DNA of 64,000 nt from Muribaculaceae bacterium (GCA_022509165.1 JAFLTT010000005.1:152737-216736); one strand, 5' to 3'; numbered from the stretch's first letter, positions 46,150 to 56,378 are shown. The notes: generated from the letters alone by a model not told the origin. Numbers and translations: made by a program.

Positions 46150-46545
46150 ATTATGTGTCTTTACATTGCAAATATAATGAAATCCTGAAAGATATACCGG
46201 TATAAAGTAGATTTGCTCGCCTTTCGGGCACCGATTACCACGACCCAGGAAAATTTATGAGCATTAAGAATTGGGAAAGTAAGATTTCTATAATTCTAAT
46301 ATCTATACTTAAGGTTTTATATTTCCTCTTTTACAATTTCTTCATCCGAATACACAAAACATATTTTTTTCTGTATTAATAGGGGAATGATAAAGACTTT
46401 ATTGGCTATACACCCTTGTTAAAGAGTGTTAAAATCCTTGACAAAAGCGTCACTTGGTATTAATTTTGCACTCAAAATAAGGGCAGCGTCCTACTGCCTT
46501 ATTAATCCATATAATTGAAACGATAATTAAATTCTATATTTTACT
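46150..46545. promoter_or_regulatory. Intergenic region with divergent promoters and a leader hairpin
   Basis: Contains the minus-strand -7 box of the kinase-like gene (46169-46176). On the plus strand TTG (46438-46440), 20-bp spacer and TAATTTTG (46461-46468) form the lipoprotein promoter. A hairpin AATAAGG..CAG / CTGCCTTATT at 46476-46503 lies at the start of the transcript. The middle (~46200-46430) shows nothing recognisable. Confidence 0.55.
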
Positions 46546-48162
46546 ATGAGATTTAAGAAGATTTACGGCTATGCAGCCGCTACCCTAATTTTAGGAGGGA
46601 TGTTCTCTTCTTGTGATAATTCTCTGAAAGATCCAACCCTCAATCCTAACGACAATCTACAGGTAACTAAAGCATCTGATGTTGTAGCGTATTCCGGGGA
46701 TAAAGTATTAGGAAGCACTTTTGGAACTAATACTATGAATCTTTCTGCTTTGTATGCAACAAGAAGTGCGAATGAATATCCGGAGTTTTTTACATTTTGC
46801 ACCACCGGACATACAGGAAGTAATGACTGGCAGTATGCTTGGACTCCAAATGGTACATTTGATTTATCAGCCTTCTATGATAAATTACCAAAAGCCACAG
46901 GCAGAGGACAAGATGGTCGTGCAACTTCACAATCAGAAGCAGATTATGTATTCAATTGGATAAATGACAATTCTGATAAAGGATATACTGAAGCTACTAC
47001 CCCTGATATATATTTCTTCCAATGTGTAGGTGCCAATAATTTGAAATATAATTGGAATGGCAATGGTGAAGAAAATTACACTATGGATAATCTTTGGCTA
47101 AATGAAGATTATAATAATCCATACAACCAAGGTGATCATAGTTATGGAAATTCCTATACCGGGAATTGTACAGGTCCTAAGGTACAAGGGGAATTAGTTT
47201 TATGTGCAAATTATCCAATCATAAACCCCTCTTATACCCATACAAATGGAGGCAGGGTTTATAATGCATATAAATTCTTTTACATTACCCTTCCAGAGGA
47301 TGTAAATTCAGAAGATGCAGGTAAAACTTGCTTATATCTTGGTTTTGATTTCAGAACTCCTGATGTAACAGAACCCAGCAGACAACCGGAGCCGTTTTTG
47401 GGTAATGGAAAATATTATGATTGGGTTATGAAAATAATTCCGGCAGATGGATCTATAATAACAGCACCTACACCAGAAACATCAGACGAAGATGAGGATG
47501 ATCCAATTGTTACACCTCCATCAGAAACTCCTGAGCATGTTGAAGTAAATTTTGCAGTAGAAGATCATAAGGATTGGTTAGCAACTCATTTATCAATACA
47601 TGTTAGAGCCAATACCAATGTGGAAATATTCATTCCTATTGATGCTCAATATGTTTGTGAACCTGATGACCTGGCCATTGTAAATAAACATTTAGAAGAT
47701 AAAATGTTACATGGTGGTCCGGAATCTATGACCTATAATGTGGGCGGTAAAACTGTAACCTTAAATATTGAACACCGTTTTGGAGAAAACTATGTTCCAG
47801 AGGGATTAAGAATTTGGACCGAAGGTATTGATCAAGACGTTATAGATTATTGCCGAGAAGAATATGGCGATGGAATAACATTTGAGGTTTGGAATTATTT
47901 TAATTCTGAATTGATTGATAGAGATTCTTTAAGAAAAGAGTTGCTGACTAATAATTCTACTATTAAATTCATAGAGAATTGTCCTGACTTATATGTAAAT
48001 GCTTTCTTTGACGGATTTGAAAATCAATATGAATATGATTGTCCGGTCTTAATAAAAGAACAAGCAGATGAATATAATGACGGCGAAAAAGGCCTTTGGT
48101 ATAATGGTTCCGACACAAATTATTTATATTGGAATAAAAATTATTCAAAAGAAAATAAATAA
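46546..48162 (+). CDS. Hypothetical surface lipoprotein
   Basis: 538 residues with a lipoprotein signal peptide (ATLILGGMFSSC, Cys at 23). The N-terminal ~300 residues are rich in Tyr, Asn and Trp and look beta-structured. An acidic linker (TSDEDEDDP) separates them from a second domain at ~330-450 with alpha/beta character (DDLAIVNKHLEDKMLHGG; DQDVIDYCREEYGDG). No family recognised. It is monocistronic and strongly expressed-looking: a full promoter, then a hairpin leader. Confidence 0.7.
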   Translation: MRFKKIYGYAAATLILGGMFSSCDNSLKDPTLNPNDNLQVTKASDVVAYSGDKVLGSTFGTNTMNLSALYATRSANEYPEFFTFCTTGHTGSNDWQYAWTPNGTFDLSAFYDKLPKATGRGQDGRATSQSEADYVFNWINDNSDKGYTEATTPDIYFFQCVGANNLKYNWNGNGEENYTMDNLWLNEDYNNPYNQGDHSYGNSYTGNCTGPKVQGELVLCANYPIINPSYTHTNGGRVYNAYKFFYITLPEDVNSEDAGKTCLYLGFDFRTPDVTEPSRQPEPFLGNGKYYDWVMKIIPADGSIITAPTPETSDEDEDDPIVTPPSETPEHVEVNFAVEDHKDWLATHLSIHVRANTNVEIFIPIDAQYVCEPDDLAIVNKHLEDKMLHGGPESMTYNVGGKTVTLNIEHRFGENYVPEGLRIWTEGIDQDVIDYCREEYGDGITFEVWNYFNSELIDRDSLRKELLTNNSTIKFIENCPDLYVNAFFDGFENQYEYDCPVLIKEQADEYNDGEKGLWYNGSDTNYLYWNKNYSKENK

Positions 48163-48183
48163 TTTTTAATAAATATATAATTT

Positions 48184-48346
48184 GAGTTGCTCTAATCTGC
48201 TCCTACGGGAAACCCGGAAACTACCGGATCCCAAACCGGTGAAGGAACTTTCCATCACTCACGGAGCAGTACTCTCAATGATTAAGATTCAATCTTAAAT
48301 CATTATAATATGTTAAAGATCTGCGGCTTAGCCGCGGGTCTTTATT
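48184..48346 (+). ncRNA. Candidate structured RNA with intrinsic terminator
   Basis: Closing stems GAGT (48184-48187)/ACTC (48271-48274) and CTGCTCC (48197-48203)/GGAGCAG (48263-48269) enclose short GC stems (CGGG-AAA-CCCG; CCGG pairs; GTGA..GGAA-CT-TTCC..TCAC). A long AT hairpin follows at 48277-48304, then a terminator (GATCTGCGGC-TTA-GCCGCGGGTC, 48315-48346). It could be a stand-alone small RNA or an aptamer-terminator leader for the operon starting at 48416. I do not recognise a known class. Confidence 0.6.
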
Positions 48347-48415
48347 ATTAAATTAAGCGATAGGTGTTAATATCCGCCTCCTTCCTAATTTTTTTATTAA
48401 CTTTACAATTTTCCT

Positions 48416-49702
48416 ATGGATTCTATCAATGAATTATCCTACTGGTATAATCTTCTCCTCACTTATTTCGTGATCGGGATTACCTGGCTGTTTGAACATT
48501 TCAGGGATTTCGCTTGGATTGTAAGGGTGGCAGCTATATCTCTCACCGTTTCCGCTATTCTGATCATCATAAGTATATTCAGGATTATCAGCAATTCAAT
48601 CCGTAGAAATAAATGGAGGAAAACTGAAAAAAAGCTCTCCGATCGTTACGGAGAGGCTTTAGATTATATACTTTCACCGGAGTCTGACAACAATATGGGA
48701 CGTGACCGTATCCTCGAAGTGCTCGACATCGACCCTAACCAGGCCGACCCCCGCAAACTCCTTAAAGACAAGCGGGAGAAAATGTGCATGGCTCGGCTAA
48801 TATACCGTACCAGGATATCGGAAGAGGCACAGGTGAAAGACAGCCGTAACGTTCAGGTGCTTCTAAGGATTTTCGGTATCGCCGATTTCCTGGAGGAAAT
48901 GGTATTGAAAGACAAACAGCACCGCAAGGTAGAGGCCCTTCTGATGCTTCGCGCTTTCAAGGTCCCAACCAACCAGTGGATTGCCAATCAACTCATCAAT
49001 GCCAAGCGGCACCGTGTGACCCGTATGGCTATGTACTCTTCTATCATGACCAACAGCAACACCGACTTGCAATATTTTGAAAGCGAATTCTTCGCCAATC
49101 ATTTCTGCATGTACGATGAAATCCAACTCGGATTTGTGCTCCAACGAAGGCTGTCGGCCAGAAGAAAGATTCCCAACCTGGCTCACTGGGCTACAATTCA
49201 GAACGACCCGGCTGCACAGGCTATGTTCGTGAGAATGATGCGTCAGTTCAACCAGAAGGAATACTGCTTTGAACTTGAAGACCTTTTCAATCATAGTTCT
49301 CCCGGTGAACTAATCGAGGAGATAGCCCGTACCTGGGGTTACCTTGGTTACACTGAGGGCGAGCAACTGATGAGCGAAATGCTGCTTACCCAGGCCGATG
49401 ACACCAAAGTGGCGATAATGCACGCCCTTACTCGTCTTAATACCGGAAATTCCCTTGAGGCTCTGGTTGACGGGTATAAAAACAGCGGAAGCCAACATGT
49501 GAAATTTGAGGCTCTCCGGTGTATCTATCTTTATGGTGAAAAAGGTCGTGAGAAATTTGAACAACTGAGGGCTACCGCCACAGACCGTGACAGCTTCTAT
49601 TTCAATTTCTTTGAAAACGAACTCACGTTGAAGGAAATTCCCTTGGAGAAAACTGCCAGATACCATTCCAGGTATGGCGATAACCTCTTCTCAGTGGCTT
49701 AA
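48416..49702 (+). CDS. Membrane-anchored HEAT-repeat-like protein
   Basis: 428 residues. Two hydrophobic segments at ~10-30 and ~35-60 (WIVRVAAISLTVSAILIIISIF) anchor it in the inner membrane. The rest (~90-400) is an alpha-helical solenoid with HEAT-like repeats (VEALLMLRAF; AIMHALTRLN; KFEALRCIYLYG). It starts the exopolysaccharide-type operon and precedes the GT2 synthase by 12 bp. A cytoplasmic scaffold or regulator of the synthase is inference. Confidence 0.75.
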   Translation: MDSINELSYWYNLLLTYFVIGITWLFEHFRDFAWIVRVAAISLTVSAILIIISIFRIISNSIRRNKWRKTEKKLSDRYGEALDYILSPESDNNMGRDRILEVLDIDPNQADPRKLLKDKREKMCMARLIYRTRISEEAQVKDSRNVQVLLRIFGIADFLEEMVLKDKQHRKVEALLMLRAFKVPTNQWIANQLINAKRHRVTRMAMYSSIMTNSNTDLQYFESEFFANHFCMYDEIQLGFVLQRRLSARRKIPNLAHWATIQNDPAAQAMFVRMMRQFNQKEYCFELEDLFNHSSPGELIEEIARTWGYLGYTEGEQLMSEMLLTQADDTKVAIMHALTRLNTGNSLEALVDGYKNSGSQHVKFEALRCIYLYGEKGREKFEQLRATATDRDSFYFNFFENELTLKEIPLEKTARYHSRYGDNLFSVA

Positions 49703-49714
49703 CATAGAAAAAAT

Positions 49715-51193
49715 ATGTGGATTACCATTTATTATATATTCAGTTACATTATCTTTTTCTACAGCATCATTGCTATGCTAGCACTGCTGTATCTGGCAAT
49801 ACGCAGTTCCATAGCCCAGAAAAGATTGCTGATTGACGCTCCTGACGACGAAACCATTCGCTACACCCTCAAGTCTTCCCCCATCACACCGGCAGTGTCT
49901 ATCATTGCACCGGCCCACAACGAGGAGAAGACTATCCTGGATAATGTTTACTCTCTTTTAGGTATCTATTATCCTAATTTTGACGTAATAGTGGTGAACG
50001 ACGGCAGTACCGACAAGACACTTGATCTACTTATAGAGGAATTCAAACTCAAGGAAGTGCCTTTCATCAACCTTAAACGCGTGCCTTCAAAACCTATAAA
50101 AAGAGTATTCAAGTCGGAAGATGAGCGTTTCAGTCAACTAACAGTTGTAGACAAAGAACCCGGAGGCCATAAGAGTGACAGTACCAACGCCGGGCTCAAC
50201 ATCTGTATGTCGAAATACTTTGTAAGTACCGACGTAGACTGTATTCTTGAGCCGATGGCACTTTACCGGATGATATGGCACGTAATCAACACCCACAACC
50301 CCATGATCGGTGTGGGTGCTACAATGTTGATGCTTAACGGTTGCGTTATTCAGAACGGACGAGTAGTTGAAGCGAAAGTTTCCAATAACCCTCTCCCCGC
50401 TTTTCAGCAACTCGAATATATGCGAAGTTTCCTCATCGGTAAACTCGGGTGGAGCAGTCATAACACATTGCCCAATATTTCCGGAGGTTTCGGTCTTTTC
50501 GACACCGAGACAGTAGTAAAATCAGGAGGATACGACCAGGTGAGTCTCGCTGAAGACGTAGACATGCTTCTGCGTATGGTTACCTATATGGAAAACACTG
50601 GCCAGAAATACAGTCTCGCTCAAGTACCTCAAGTGAGTTGCTGGACTGAAGGACCTTATAATATTCGGCTTCTATACCGTCAGAGAATCAGGTGGGGACG
50701 TGGCCTCTGCGAGGTTATCTCCAACCACCGTAAATTATTCTTTAATTTCCGGTATGGCAAGCACGGAGGTATTACCCTCCCGTATATCTTCCTGTTTGAA
50801 TTCATGGCGCCGATTCTTGAAGTATCCGGTTTTATTTTCATGATTTGGCTTCTGCTTATAGACGCGGTAAACTGGAATACCGCTCTTGTGATCTTCGGTA
50901 TGATCTATGTTTTCTCCCTGTCGCTTACTTTCCTGGTATTGATTTTCGACTATGCTACAAAATCCGTGAAATGGAAGAGCACTTGGAGAAGTTATACCAA
51001 ACTCATAGTTGCAGCTGTTTTTGAACCTTTCATCTACCATCCCTTTATAACTACCTGTTCCCTAATAGGTTATTTCAACTTTCTGCGCAACCGCGGTAAA
51101 GAATGGAAACCCATTAAAAGGAAAGGTGCAAAAAAACGTGTGGAGGAAGGCAATGAAGCTGACCAAAACTCTCAATTCACCTCAAACGCTTAA
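49715..51193 (+). CDS. Processive family 2 glycosyltransferase (polysaccharide synthase)
   Basis: 492 residues, inner-membrane synthase of the PgaC/BcsA/hyaluronan-synthase type. N-terminal helix, then the GT-A domain with VSIIAPAHNEE, VVNDGSTD, STDVDC (DxD-like), LAEDVDM, and the acceptor/chain-holding motif RQRIRW. Three to four C-terminal membrane helices form the export channel. It makes a polymer from a UDP-sugar; which sugar is not visible. It lies between the HEAT protein and the TPR-barrel exporter. Confidence 0.88.
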   Translation: MWITIYYIFSYIIFFYSIIAMLALLYLAIRSSIAQKRLLIDAPDDETIRYTLKSSPITPAVSIIAPAHNEEKTILDNVYSLLGIYYPNFDVIVVNDGSTDKTLDLLIEEFKLKEVPFINLKRVPSKPIKRVFKSEDERFSQLTVVDKEPGGHKSDSTNAGLNICMSKYFVSTDVDCILEPMALYRMIWHVINTHNPMIGVGATMLMLNGCVIQNGRVVEAKVSNNPLPAFQQLEYMRSFLIGKLGWSSHNTLPNISGGFGLFDTETVVKSGGYDQVSLAEDVDMLLRMVTYMENTGQKYSLAQVPQVSCWTEGPYNIRLLYRQRIRWGRGLCEVISNHRKLFFNFRYGKHGGITLPYIFLFEFMAPILEVSGFIFMIWLLLIDAVNWNTALVIFGMIYVFSLSLTFLVLIFDYATKSVKWKSTWRSYTKLIVAAVFEPFIYHPFITTCSLIGYFNFLRNRGKEWKPIKRKGAKKRVEEGNEADQNSQFTSNA

Positions 51194-51197
51194 TTAC

Positions 51198-54017
51198 ATG
51201 AACCTTTCAAGGACTCTGTTAAAGATAAATGTGCTTTTCTTACTGATTTTCTTCGGGTGCTCCCATGCCTTTTCACAAAAGACCAGGGAGAATCCACTCG
51301 ACGTGCATACCAGTCTATATTACTCTTCGCGTGCCGAAGACCTCGAAGACGCAAATGCCTGGGAAGCCGCGAAAAAGGAAATCGATGAAGGTCTAAAGCA
51401 TTATCCCGACGACCCGGAACTCCTTTATCTTAACGGAAGGTATTACTATTATGCCAAACGCGACCTCCAGAAGGCCCGCTACAACCTTGTAAAGGCTCTT
51501 CAGGAAAACGACCAGCAATTAGGGGCAAAAAGAGTGCTCATCGACGTGGAGGAAGACTCAAGACACTATTCGAGTGCTATCTGCTATATCAATGAACTTC
51601 TGGAACAACAACCTTACGATAAAAGCCTGTGGCGGCGTAAGATCGCCCTATATAACAAGACTGGCAACATCGTAGAGGGCGAAGAAGCATTACGCCGTCT
51701 GGCGAAAATTTATCCCAACGACACAATAATCAAGAGGGAACTCTCGATGCTCAGCCGTGAGAACTGGAACCGACGTTTGAGCACCACCACAATTGCAGAA
51801 CGGGCTGCCACACTTGAAGGTCTTATCAATACCGAGCCGGATAATATTGATAATTACATGGAATTAAGCGACCTCTATATCAAGATGGGCGATTACGACC
51901 GCTCCCTTAACACCGCAAAACGAGGTCTCAATCAGTTCCCCGGCAATACCTGGCTTATAAACCGTGTGGCGAGTCTAATGTCGGAGCAGGGACTGTACAC
52001 TCGTGCGCTGATGTTTCTCAAGGAAAACCGTCAGGGAGGCAGAATATACGAAAACATGATGCGGGAAGCTGCCAATGATGCCCGGCTACGCGATCCATAC
52101 GATATCTACGGACGTCTCTATGCCACTACCGGCGACGCTGACGCTCTCCAGTATCTTCTTAATATCTCCCTCTCGAGAGGGTATTACGACGATGCAATCG
52201 AATACCTCAACGAGGCTTACAAGAGAGAAGGAAGAACCATCGACCTTCTCCTCAAGGAATACACCTTAGAGAAAAGAACCGGAAATCAGAATAAGGCTGA
52301 AAAACTTCTGAAGGAACTGATGTCGAAGAGTCCGCTCGATGATGACCTGAAAGATGAATACATTGCCATGCAGTTGCAACTGGCAAGCATTGACGAGGAA
52401 CAACAGGACTGGATGCAGGCCTATGAGCGCCTCACAAGCGCCTCGGAAGCTATGACAAAAGGCTCCGACCAATGGGTGTCAGCCATGGCTCACCGGATCT
52501 ATCTTTTAGGAATGATGGGTCGTGACGAAGAAGCCCGAAGACTTTTCGGAGTGGCAAGCGTAGACGATCCCGACAACCGTGCCCGATTTGCTGCCGCTTA
52601 TGAAGATATTGTTTCTAAAGATATAAAGCAACTTATCGAAGAAGAGAAGTATGAGTCCGCTCTTAGACGTGGTCAGCAACTCTTTGGTACCATCTTTAAC
52701 AGTGAACTTGCATTGCGTACCTGTATCAACATGGCTCAGACGTTGAAAAACAAGACTCTTTTCTATAAGTATGCACAGTTGGGTTACGATTATTATCCCG
52801 AGGAGCCTTATTTCATCATAAAGCAGGCCGTAGCCCTCCAGGAACAGGGAAGATATGCCGAGGCCCTGAATCTGCTTAACCCTCAGAAGCCCGGCTCCAG
52901 ATATCCTATGCAGCAACTTATCAACCCTTACGCCGGAGTTACCGAAGATTTTGCCGCACTTCTCCTGAAGAACAAAATGCCCGACCTGGCAATTGAAAAA
53001 ATCGACGAGGCACTGAAATTCGATCCGGACAACAATGAGTTGCGCTACCTGAAAGGCCTGGCCTATGAACAGATGAAGGAATACGGTCAGGCTTACGATT
53101 ATCAGACCAAGAACTACAATCCCAGCAATGCCGAGCAGGAGGAATGGATACAGCACATGAGGTATCTCAAATACAGGAGTCTGAAAAACCGGTTTGACAT
53201 GGAGTTCACTTCTGCTTTCTACGACAATCGTGGCGAAGAAATAGCCTCCATAGCCCATATGTATTCCATAGGATCCTTCGCATACACACATTTATGGAAA
53301 CACACGTCCCTTACTGTTGGAGCCAATTATAAAGGTACCGACGGTTATCAAGGCTTCGGAGTGTATGAAAGCGGTGGTAGCGGTATCGAAGGTTGGGCTG
53401 AAATCAGTCAGGACTTGCGCCATGGCTGGAATATGACATTGAGCGGTTCTTACGGTACAAAATATTTCAATAAAATCGGTGGTAACCTTGGGTTCACTGC
53501 ATCTCTTCAAAAAGGATGGTCACTCGGAGTGAAAGCCTCCTACCGTCTCACCCCTCCCGTATTCGTCTACGAGAAGAATAAAGACTGGGACGGCGACTAT
53601 AAGAAACGCAATTTACTTATGCTCGGACCACGTGTTTCCAAAGAATGGGAAAAGGTAGGTTTGCATCTTAACGCAGATTTCATTACCTTAGATTTCTTAA
53701 AAGAGATGTATTACAACGTGAGTCTTAAAGGAAAATTCTTTATAAACGAAGACGGAGTATCATCTGTAGGCGCCAACGTCGGGTTTGGTTCTTTCCCGGA
53801 ACTAACCTTCTTTGACCAGACCACAATGAACGGTATTACCAATATGAACGCCATGGTGGGCATAGACGGTACATATTTGCTCACCAAAAACCTATTCATT
53901 ACTCTTGCCGCGGCTTGGAACACCTACTATAACCCTGTCTTTTCCGCTGAAGGTTATCCTCTCGACTCTTACCGGAACATATACCAGGTTTCATTAGGAT
54001 TGCACGTTGCCTTCTAA
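51198..54017 (+). CDS. TPR-rich outer-membrane beta-barrel exporter (PgaA/YaiO-like)
   Basis: 939 residues from the ATG at 51198, 4 bp after the synthase stop; a GTG at 51126 inside the synthase is less likely. Signal peptide ends near AFSQ. Residues ~35-690 are TPR-like helical repeats (DPELLYLNGRYYYYAKRD; NNELRYLKGLAYEQMKEYGQAYDY). The last ~240 residues are amphipathic strands of a YaiO-type barrel ending VSLGLHVAF. This layout matches PgaA-like proteins that bind and export surface polysaccharide. Confidence 0.83.
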   Translation: MNLSRTLLKINVLFLLIFFGCSHAFSQKTRENPLDVHTSLYYSSRAEDLEDANAWEAAKKEIDEGLKHYPDDPELLYLNGRYYYYAKRDLQKARYNLVKALQENDQQLGAKRVLIDVEEDSRHYSSAICYINELLEQQPYDKSLWRRKIALYNKTGNIVEGEEALRRLAKIYPNDTIIKRELSMLSRENWNRRLSTTTIAERAATLEGLINTEPDNIDNYMELSDLYIKMGDYDRSLNTAKRGLNQFPGNTWLINRVASLMSEQGLYTRALMFLKENRQGGRIYENMMREAANDARLRDPYDIYGRLYATTGDADALQYLLNISLSRGYYDDAIEYLNEAYKREGRTIDLLLKEYTLEKRTGNQNKAEKLLKELMSKSPLDDDLKDEYIAMQLQLASIDEEQQDWMQAYERLTSASEAMTKGSDQWVSAMAHRIYLLGMMGRDEEARRLFGVASVDDPDNRARFAAAYEDIVSKDIKQLIEEEKYESALRRGQQLFGTIFNSELALRTCINMAQTLKNKTLFYKYAQLGYDYYPEEPYFIIKQAVALQEQGRYAEALNLLNPQKPGSRYPMQQLINPYAGVTEDFAALLLKNKMPDLAIEKIDEALKFDPDNNELRYLKGLAYEQMKEYGQAYDYQTKNYNPSNAEQEEWIQHMRYLKYRSLKNRFDMEFTSAFYDNRGEEIASIAHMYSIGSFAYTHLWKHTSLTVGANYKGTDGYQGFGVYESGGSGIEGWAEISQDLRHGWNMTLSGSYGTKYFNKIGGNLGFTASLQKGWSLGVKASYRLTPPVFVYEKNKDWDGDYKKRNLLMLGPRVSKEWEKVGLHLNADFITLDFLKEMYYNVSLKGKFFINEDGVSSVGANVGFGSFPELTFFDQTTMNGITNMNAMVGIDGTYLLTKNLFITLAAAWNTYYNPVFSAEGYPLDSYRNIYQVSLGLHVAF

Positions 54018-54042
54018 CCTCTGAGTTGAAAATCCATTAGTC

Positions 54043-55809
54043 ATGCAAACTCTCAGACTGAACAAAGAAATCTTGACCATGAGCACCGGAATGTTGGTGC
54101 TGGCATCGTGTATGGGAATGCTGTTGTCATCATCATGCGGCCAAGTCAGAGCTGCCGATGAAGATGCCTTACCTTCCGCATTCAAATATCGGGAAATATA
54201 TCTGCCTGAAGGCATCGGAGAAAATGCCCAGGACTTCGGCCTCAATACCCTCGATCTTGACTGGGGTATTTGGGGACATAATCTCGGAAAGGTGCTTCCA
54301 AAAGATCCGTCACAAAGAGTTTTTGCAAAAGTAAACGGAGTAACCAACAAGAAACAGTTCTGCTTCACCAGCAATCATCTTTTCGAATATATCGAGGAGT
54401 ACATTATCGATAATTTCGGTACTGAAGAGACTATAAGGTTTGCCATTATTCCAAACGATAATGAAATCGTGTGTCTCTGCGAAAAATGTGTCATAGCTGG
54501 TAATACCAAAAAAAATGCATCGCCGGCTGTAAATAAGCTTGTGAGAAGACTGGCTGAGAGATTCCCTAACCATATTTTCTATACTTCCGACTACAAGACC
54601 ACTCAAGGGCTTCCTGTGGATTCGATGCCGAAAAACACCGGAGTGCTTGTGAGCGCCATAAATTTCCCGCTCTCTTACGAGGAATCGCCAGAAGAGACAA
54701 GTTTTATTCAGAGACTTCAGGCGTGGGGAGAAACCACACCCCGTATTTTAGTATGGGACTACATCAATAATTTCGATGACTATTTCACCCCCTACCCTAC
54801 TTTCGGTGCTATGCAACGTCGCCTTAAGGACTATCGGGACAATAAGGTGACTGCAATCTTCCTCAACGGTAGCGGTGAAGATATCAGCACTATGAGTAGA
54901 CTCAAAACCGCTGTGCTCGCAGAGATGACTCGTGACCCGGAAACTGACTGGAAAGTGTTGATATATGAGAAGGCTGCGGAATACTATCCTACTGCCGGCA
55001 AAATTATTGCGGACTTCATGGTATCGCAGGAAGAGGACCTTGAGCAATCGGGTAACGCCCTCCCGCTTTACGAAGGCGTAGCGATAGCTAAAGAGACATA
55101 CCTCTCGGAAGATAAATTCATTCCATTCCACGACCAACTACTCGAATTACGGCCTTCTCTCACAGGCTCAGAAAGGGAATACATTGATATTCTTTTAGGT
55201 GAACTGGCCCTGACTCGACTCGAATTAAACCGTATAAAGGGTAATTTCAAGGACTCCGAAAGATTCCTCAACGAACTTGAACAACTCTCTAAAAAAGGTT
55301 TTACATCCTATAATGAATCCGGACTCACAATCGAAGGATACATCAACGATTACCGTTACATTCTTGACCATCTGAACGAGACTTCGAATAAAAACAAATT
55401 GAAAGGTGAGTCTTTGGTGGCTATGACTCCGCTCGATCCGGATTATTCCGACATATCAATCATTACTGACGGTGCCCTTGGAATACCCTCCAACTATCAC
55501 AACGGCAACCTCATTATCTCCCCTAAAGAATTTGTCAAGATTGCCGTGCCTAATAAACCCGGACTCAACCGTCTCAAGGTTTGGCTCAGTTATAATCCTG
55601 CAGCAAAGATAGGCATACCGGAAAAAGTCACCCTCTCGGCTTCCGGTAAGGAATTGGCATCCTTGTCACCGGATTATCCAAAAGAAAACAACGGCCACCT
55701 GCCTATAGAGTTCAATGTGCCCGACAATGCTCAAGGCACACTCATTCTGACTTTCTACAAGGGAGAAGACACCAAATCCATCGCCATTGAGGAAATTGAA
55801 GGATACTGA
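54043..55809 (+). CDS. DUF4838-like lipoprotein (glycosidase-like)
   Basis: 588 residues with a lipoprotein signal (MGMLLSSSCG). The central part (~90-330) resembles DUF4838/GH67-like TIM barrels (FCFTSNHLFEYIEEYI; CLCEKCV; WDYINNFDDYFTPYPTFGAMQRRLKDYRD). The C-terminal ~150 residues look like a carbohydrate-binding beta-sandwich. By position it takes the place of PgaB in PNAG operons, so it may trim or modify the polymer in the periplasm; that is inference. Confidence 0.7.
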   Translation: MQTLRLNKEILTMSTGMLVLASCMGMLLSSSCGQVRAADEDALPSAFKYREIYLPEGIGENAQDFGLNTLDLDWGIWGHNLGKVLPKDPSQRVFAKVNGVTNKKQFCFTSNHLFEYIEEYIIDNFGTEETIRFAIIPNDNEIVCLCEKCVIAGNTKKNASPAVNKLVRRLAERFPNHIFYTSDYKTTQGLPVDSMPKNTGVLVSAINFPLSYEESPEETSFIQRLQAWGETTPRILVWDYINNFDDYFTPYPTFGAMQRRLKDYRDNKVTAIFLNGSGEDISTMSRLKTAVLAEMTRDPETDWKVLIYEKAAEYYPTAGKIIADFMVSQEEDLEQSGNALPLYEGVAIAKETYLSEDKFIPFHDQLLELRPSLTGSEREYIDILLGELALTRLELNRIKGNFKDSERFLNELEQLSKKGFTSYNESGLTIEGYINDYRYILDHLNETSNKNKLKGESLVAMTPLDPDYSDISIITDGALGIPSNYHNGNLIISPKEFVKIAVPNKPGLNRLKVWLSYNPAAKIGIPEKVTLSASGKELASLSPDYPKENNGHLPIEFNVPDNAQGTLILTFYKGEDTKSIAIEEIEGY

Positions 55810-56378
55810 TGAGAAGATTAGTTGCATTTCCGATTGCCCTGCTTTGTCTTTTCGCCGCTTGCGAAAGAGAACTGAAACCTGTAGACGTTGAGATTGTAGA
55901 CGCCAAGAGGCATTATTACCCGGTGATTCAAGGTGAACTGCTGGGAATAACTTATGAAGTGGAGAATATGTCGAAAGACCCTCTCTTTATTCGTGAGATC
56001 CAGACGACTTGCGGGTGCTATATAAATCAGGACAAACTGCCCATTGTTATTCCACCCAAGCAGAAAGGAAAGATACATTTCACCTACAATTCCACTAAAA
56101 ACACGGGATATGTGGAAAATTTCGCATGGCTTTACGGCAACTTTGCAGATTCCACCTGGCGCGAGCTCCAGTTTGACACAAACGTAGTGCCTCCCGTAGC
56201 TTATACGCCCGACTACGAAGAACTCTGGCATCAGGTAGAGACCCGTTCTCCCAATATGAAAGACCTCGTAGATGGCAAAGCCACCGAGAAGGGCTATTAT
56301 GTAGACGAAGACCTTGACCCTCGTGAAAGAAACCGTGAGGAAACAGAAGCAGAAGTAGAAAAACTCATCGTCTTTTAA
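55809..56378 (+). CDS. DUF1573 lipoprotein
   Basis: 189 residues with a lipobox (LLCLFAAC). An Ig-like DUF1573 domain occupies ~25-130, with the hallmark REIQTTCGCYINQ and VIPPKQKGKIHFTYNS. The C-terminus is highly charged. Its start codon overlaps the stop of the previous gene by one base (TGATG). Last gene of the exopolysaccharide-type operon. DUF1573 proteins are very common in Bacteroidetes and of unknown role. Confidence 0.85.
   Translation: MRRLVAFPIALLCLFAACERELKPVDVEIVDAKRHYYPVIQGELLGITYEVENMSKDPLFIREIQTTCGCYINQDKLPIVIPPKQKGKIHFTYNSTKNTGYVENFAWLYGNFADSTWRELQFDTNVVPPVAYTPDYEELWHQVETRSPNMKDLVDGKATEKGYYVDEDLDPRERNREETEAEVEKLIVF

Noticed and set aside
48184..48274. Candidate c-di-GMP, SAM, cobalamin or TPP riboswitch, or SRP RNA
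   Set aside because: None of the conserved core motifs of these classes could be found; kept only as an unassigned structured RNA.
51126..51197. GTG start for the TPR-barrel gene inside the synthase gene
   Set aside because: It would put 24 charged residues before a normal signal peptide; the ATG at 51198 starts directly at the signal sequence.
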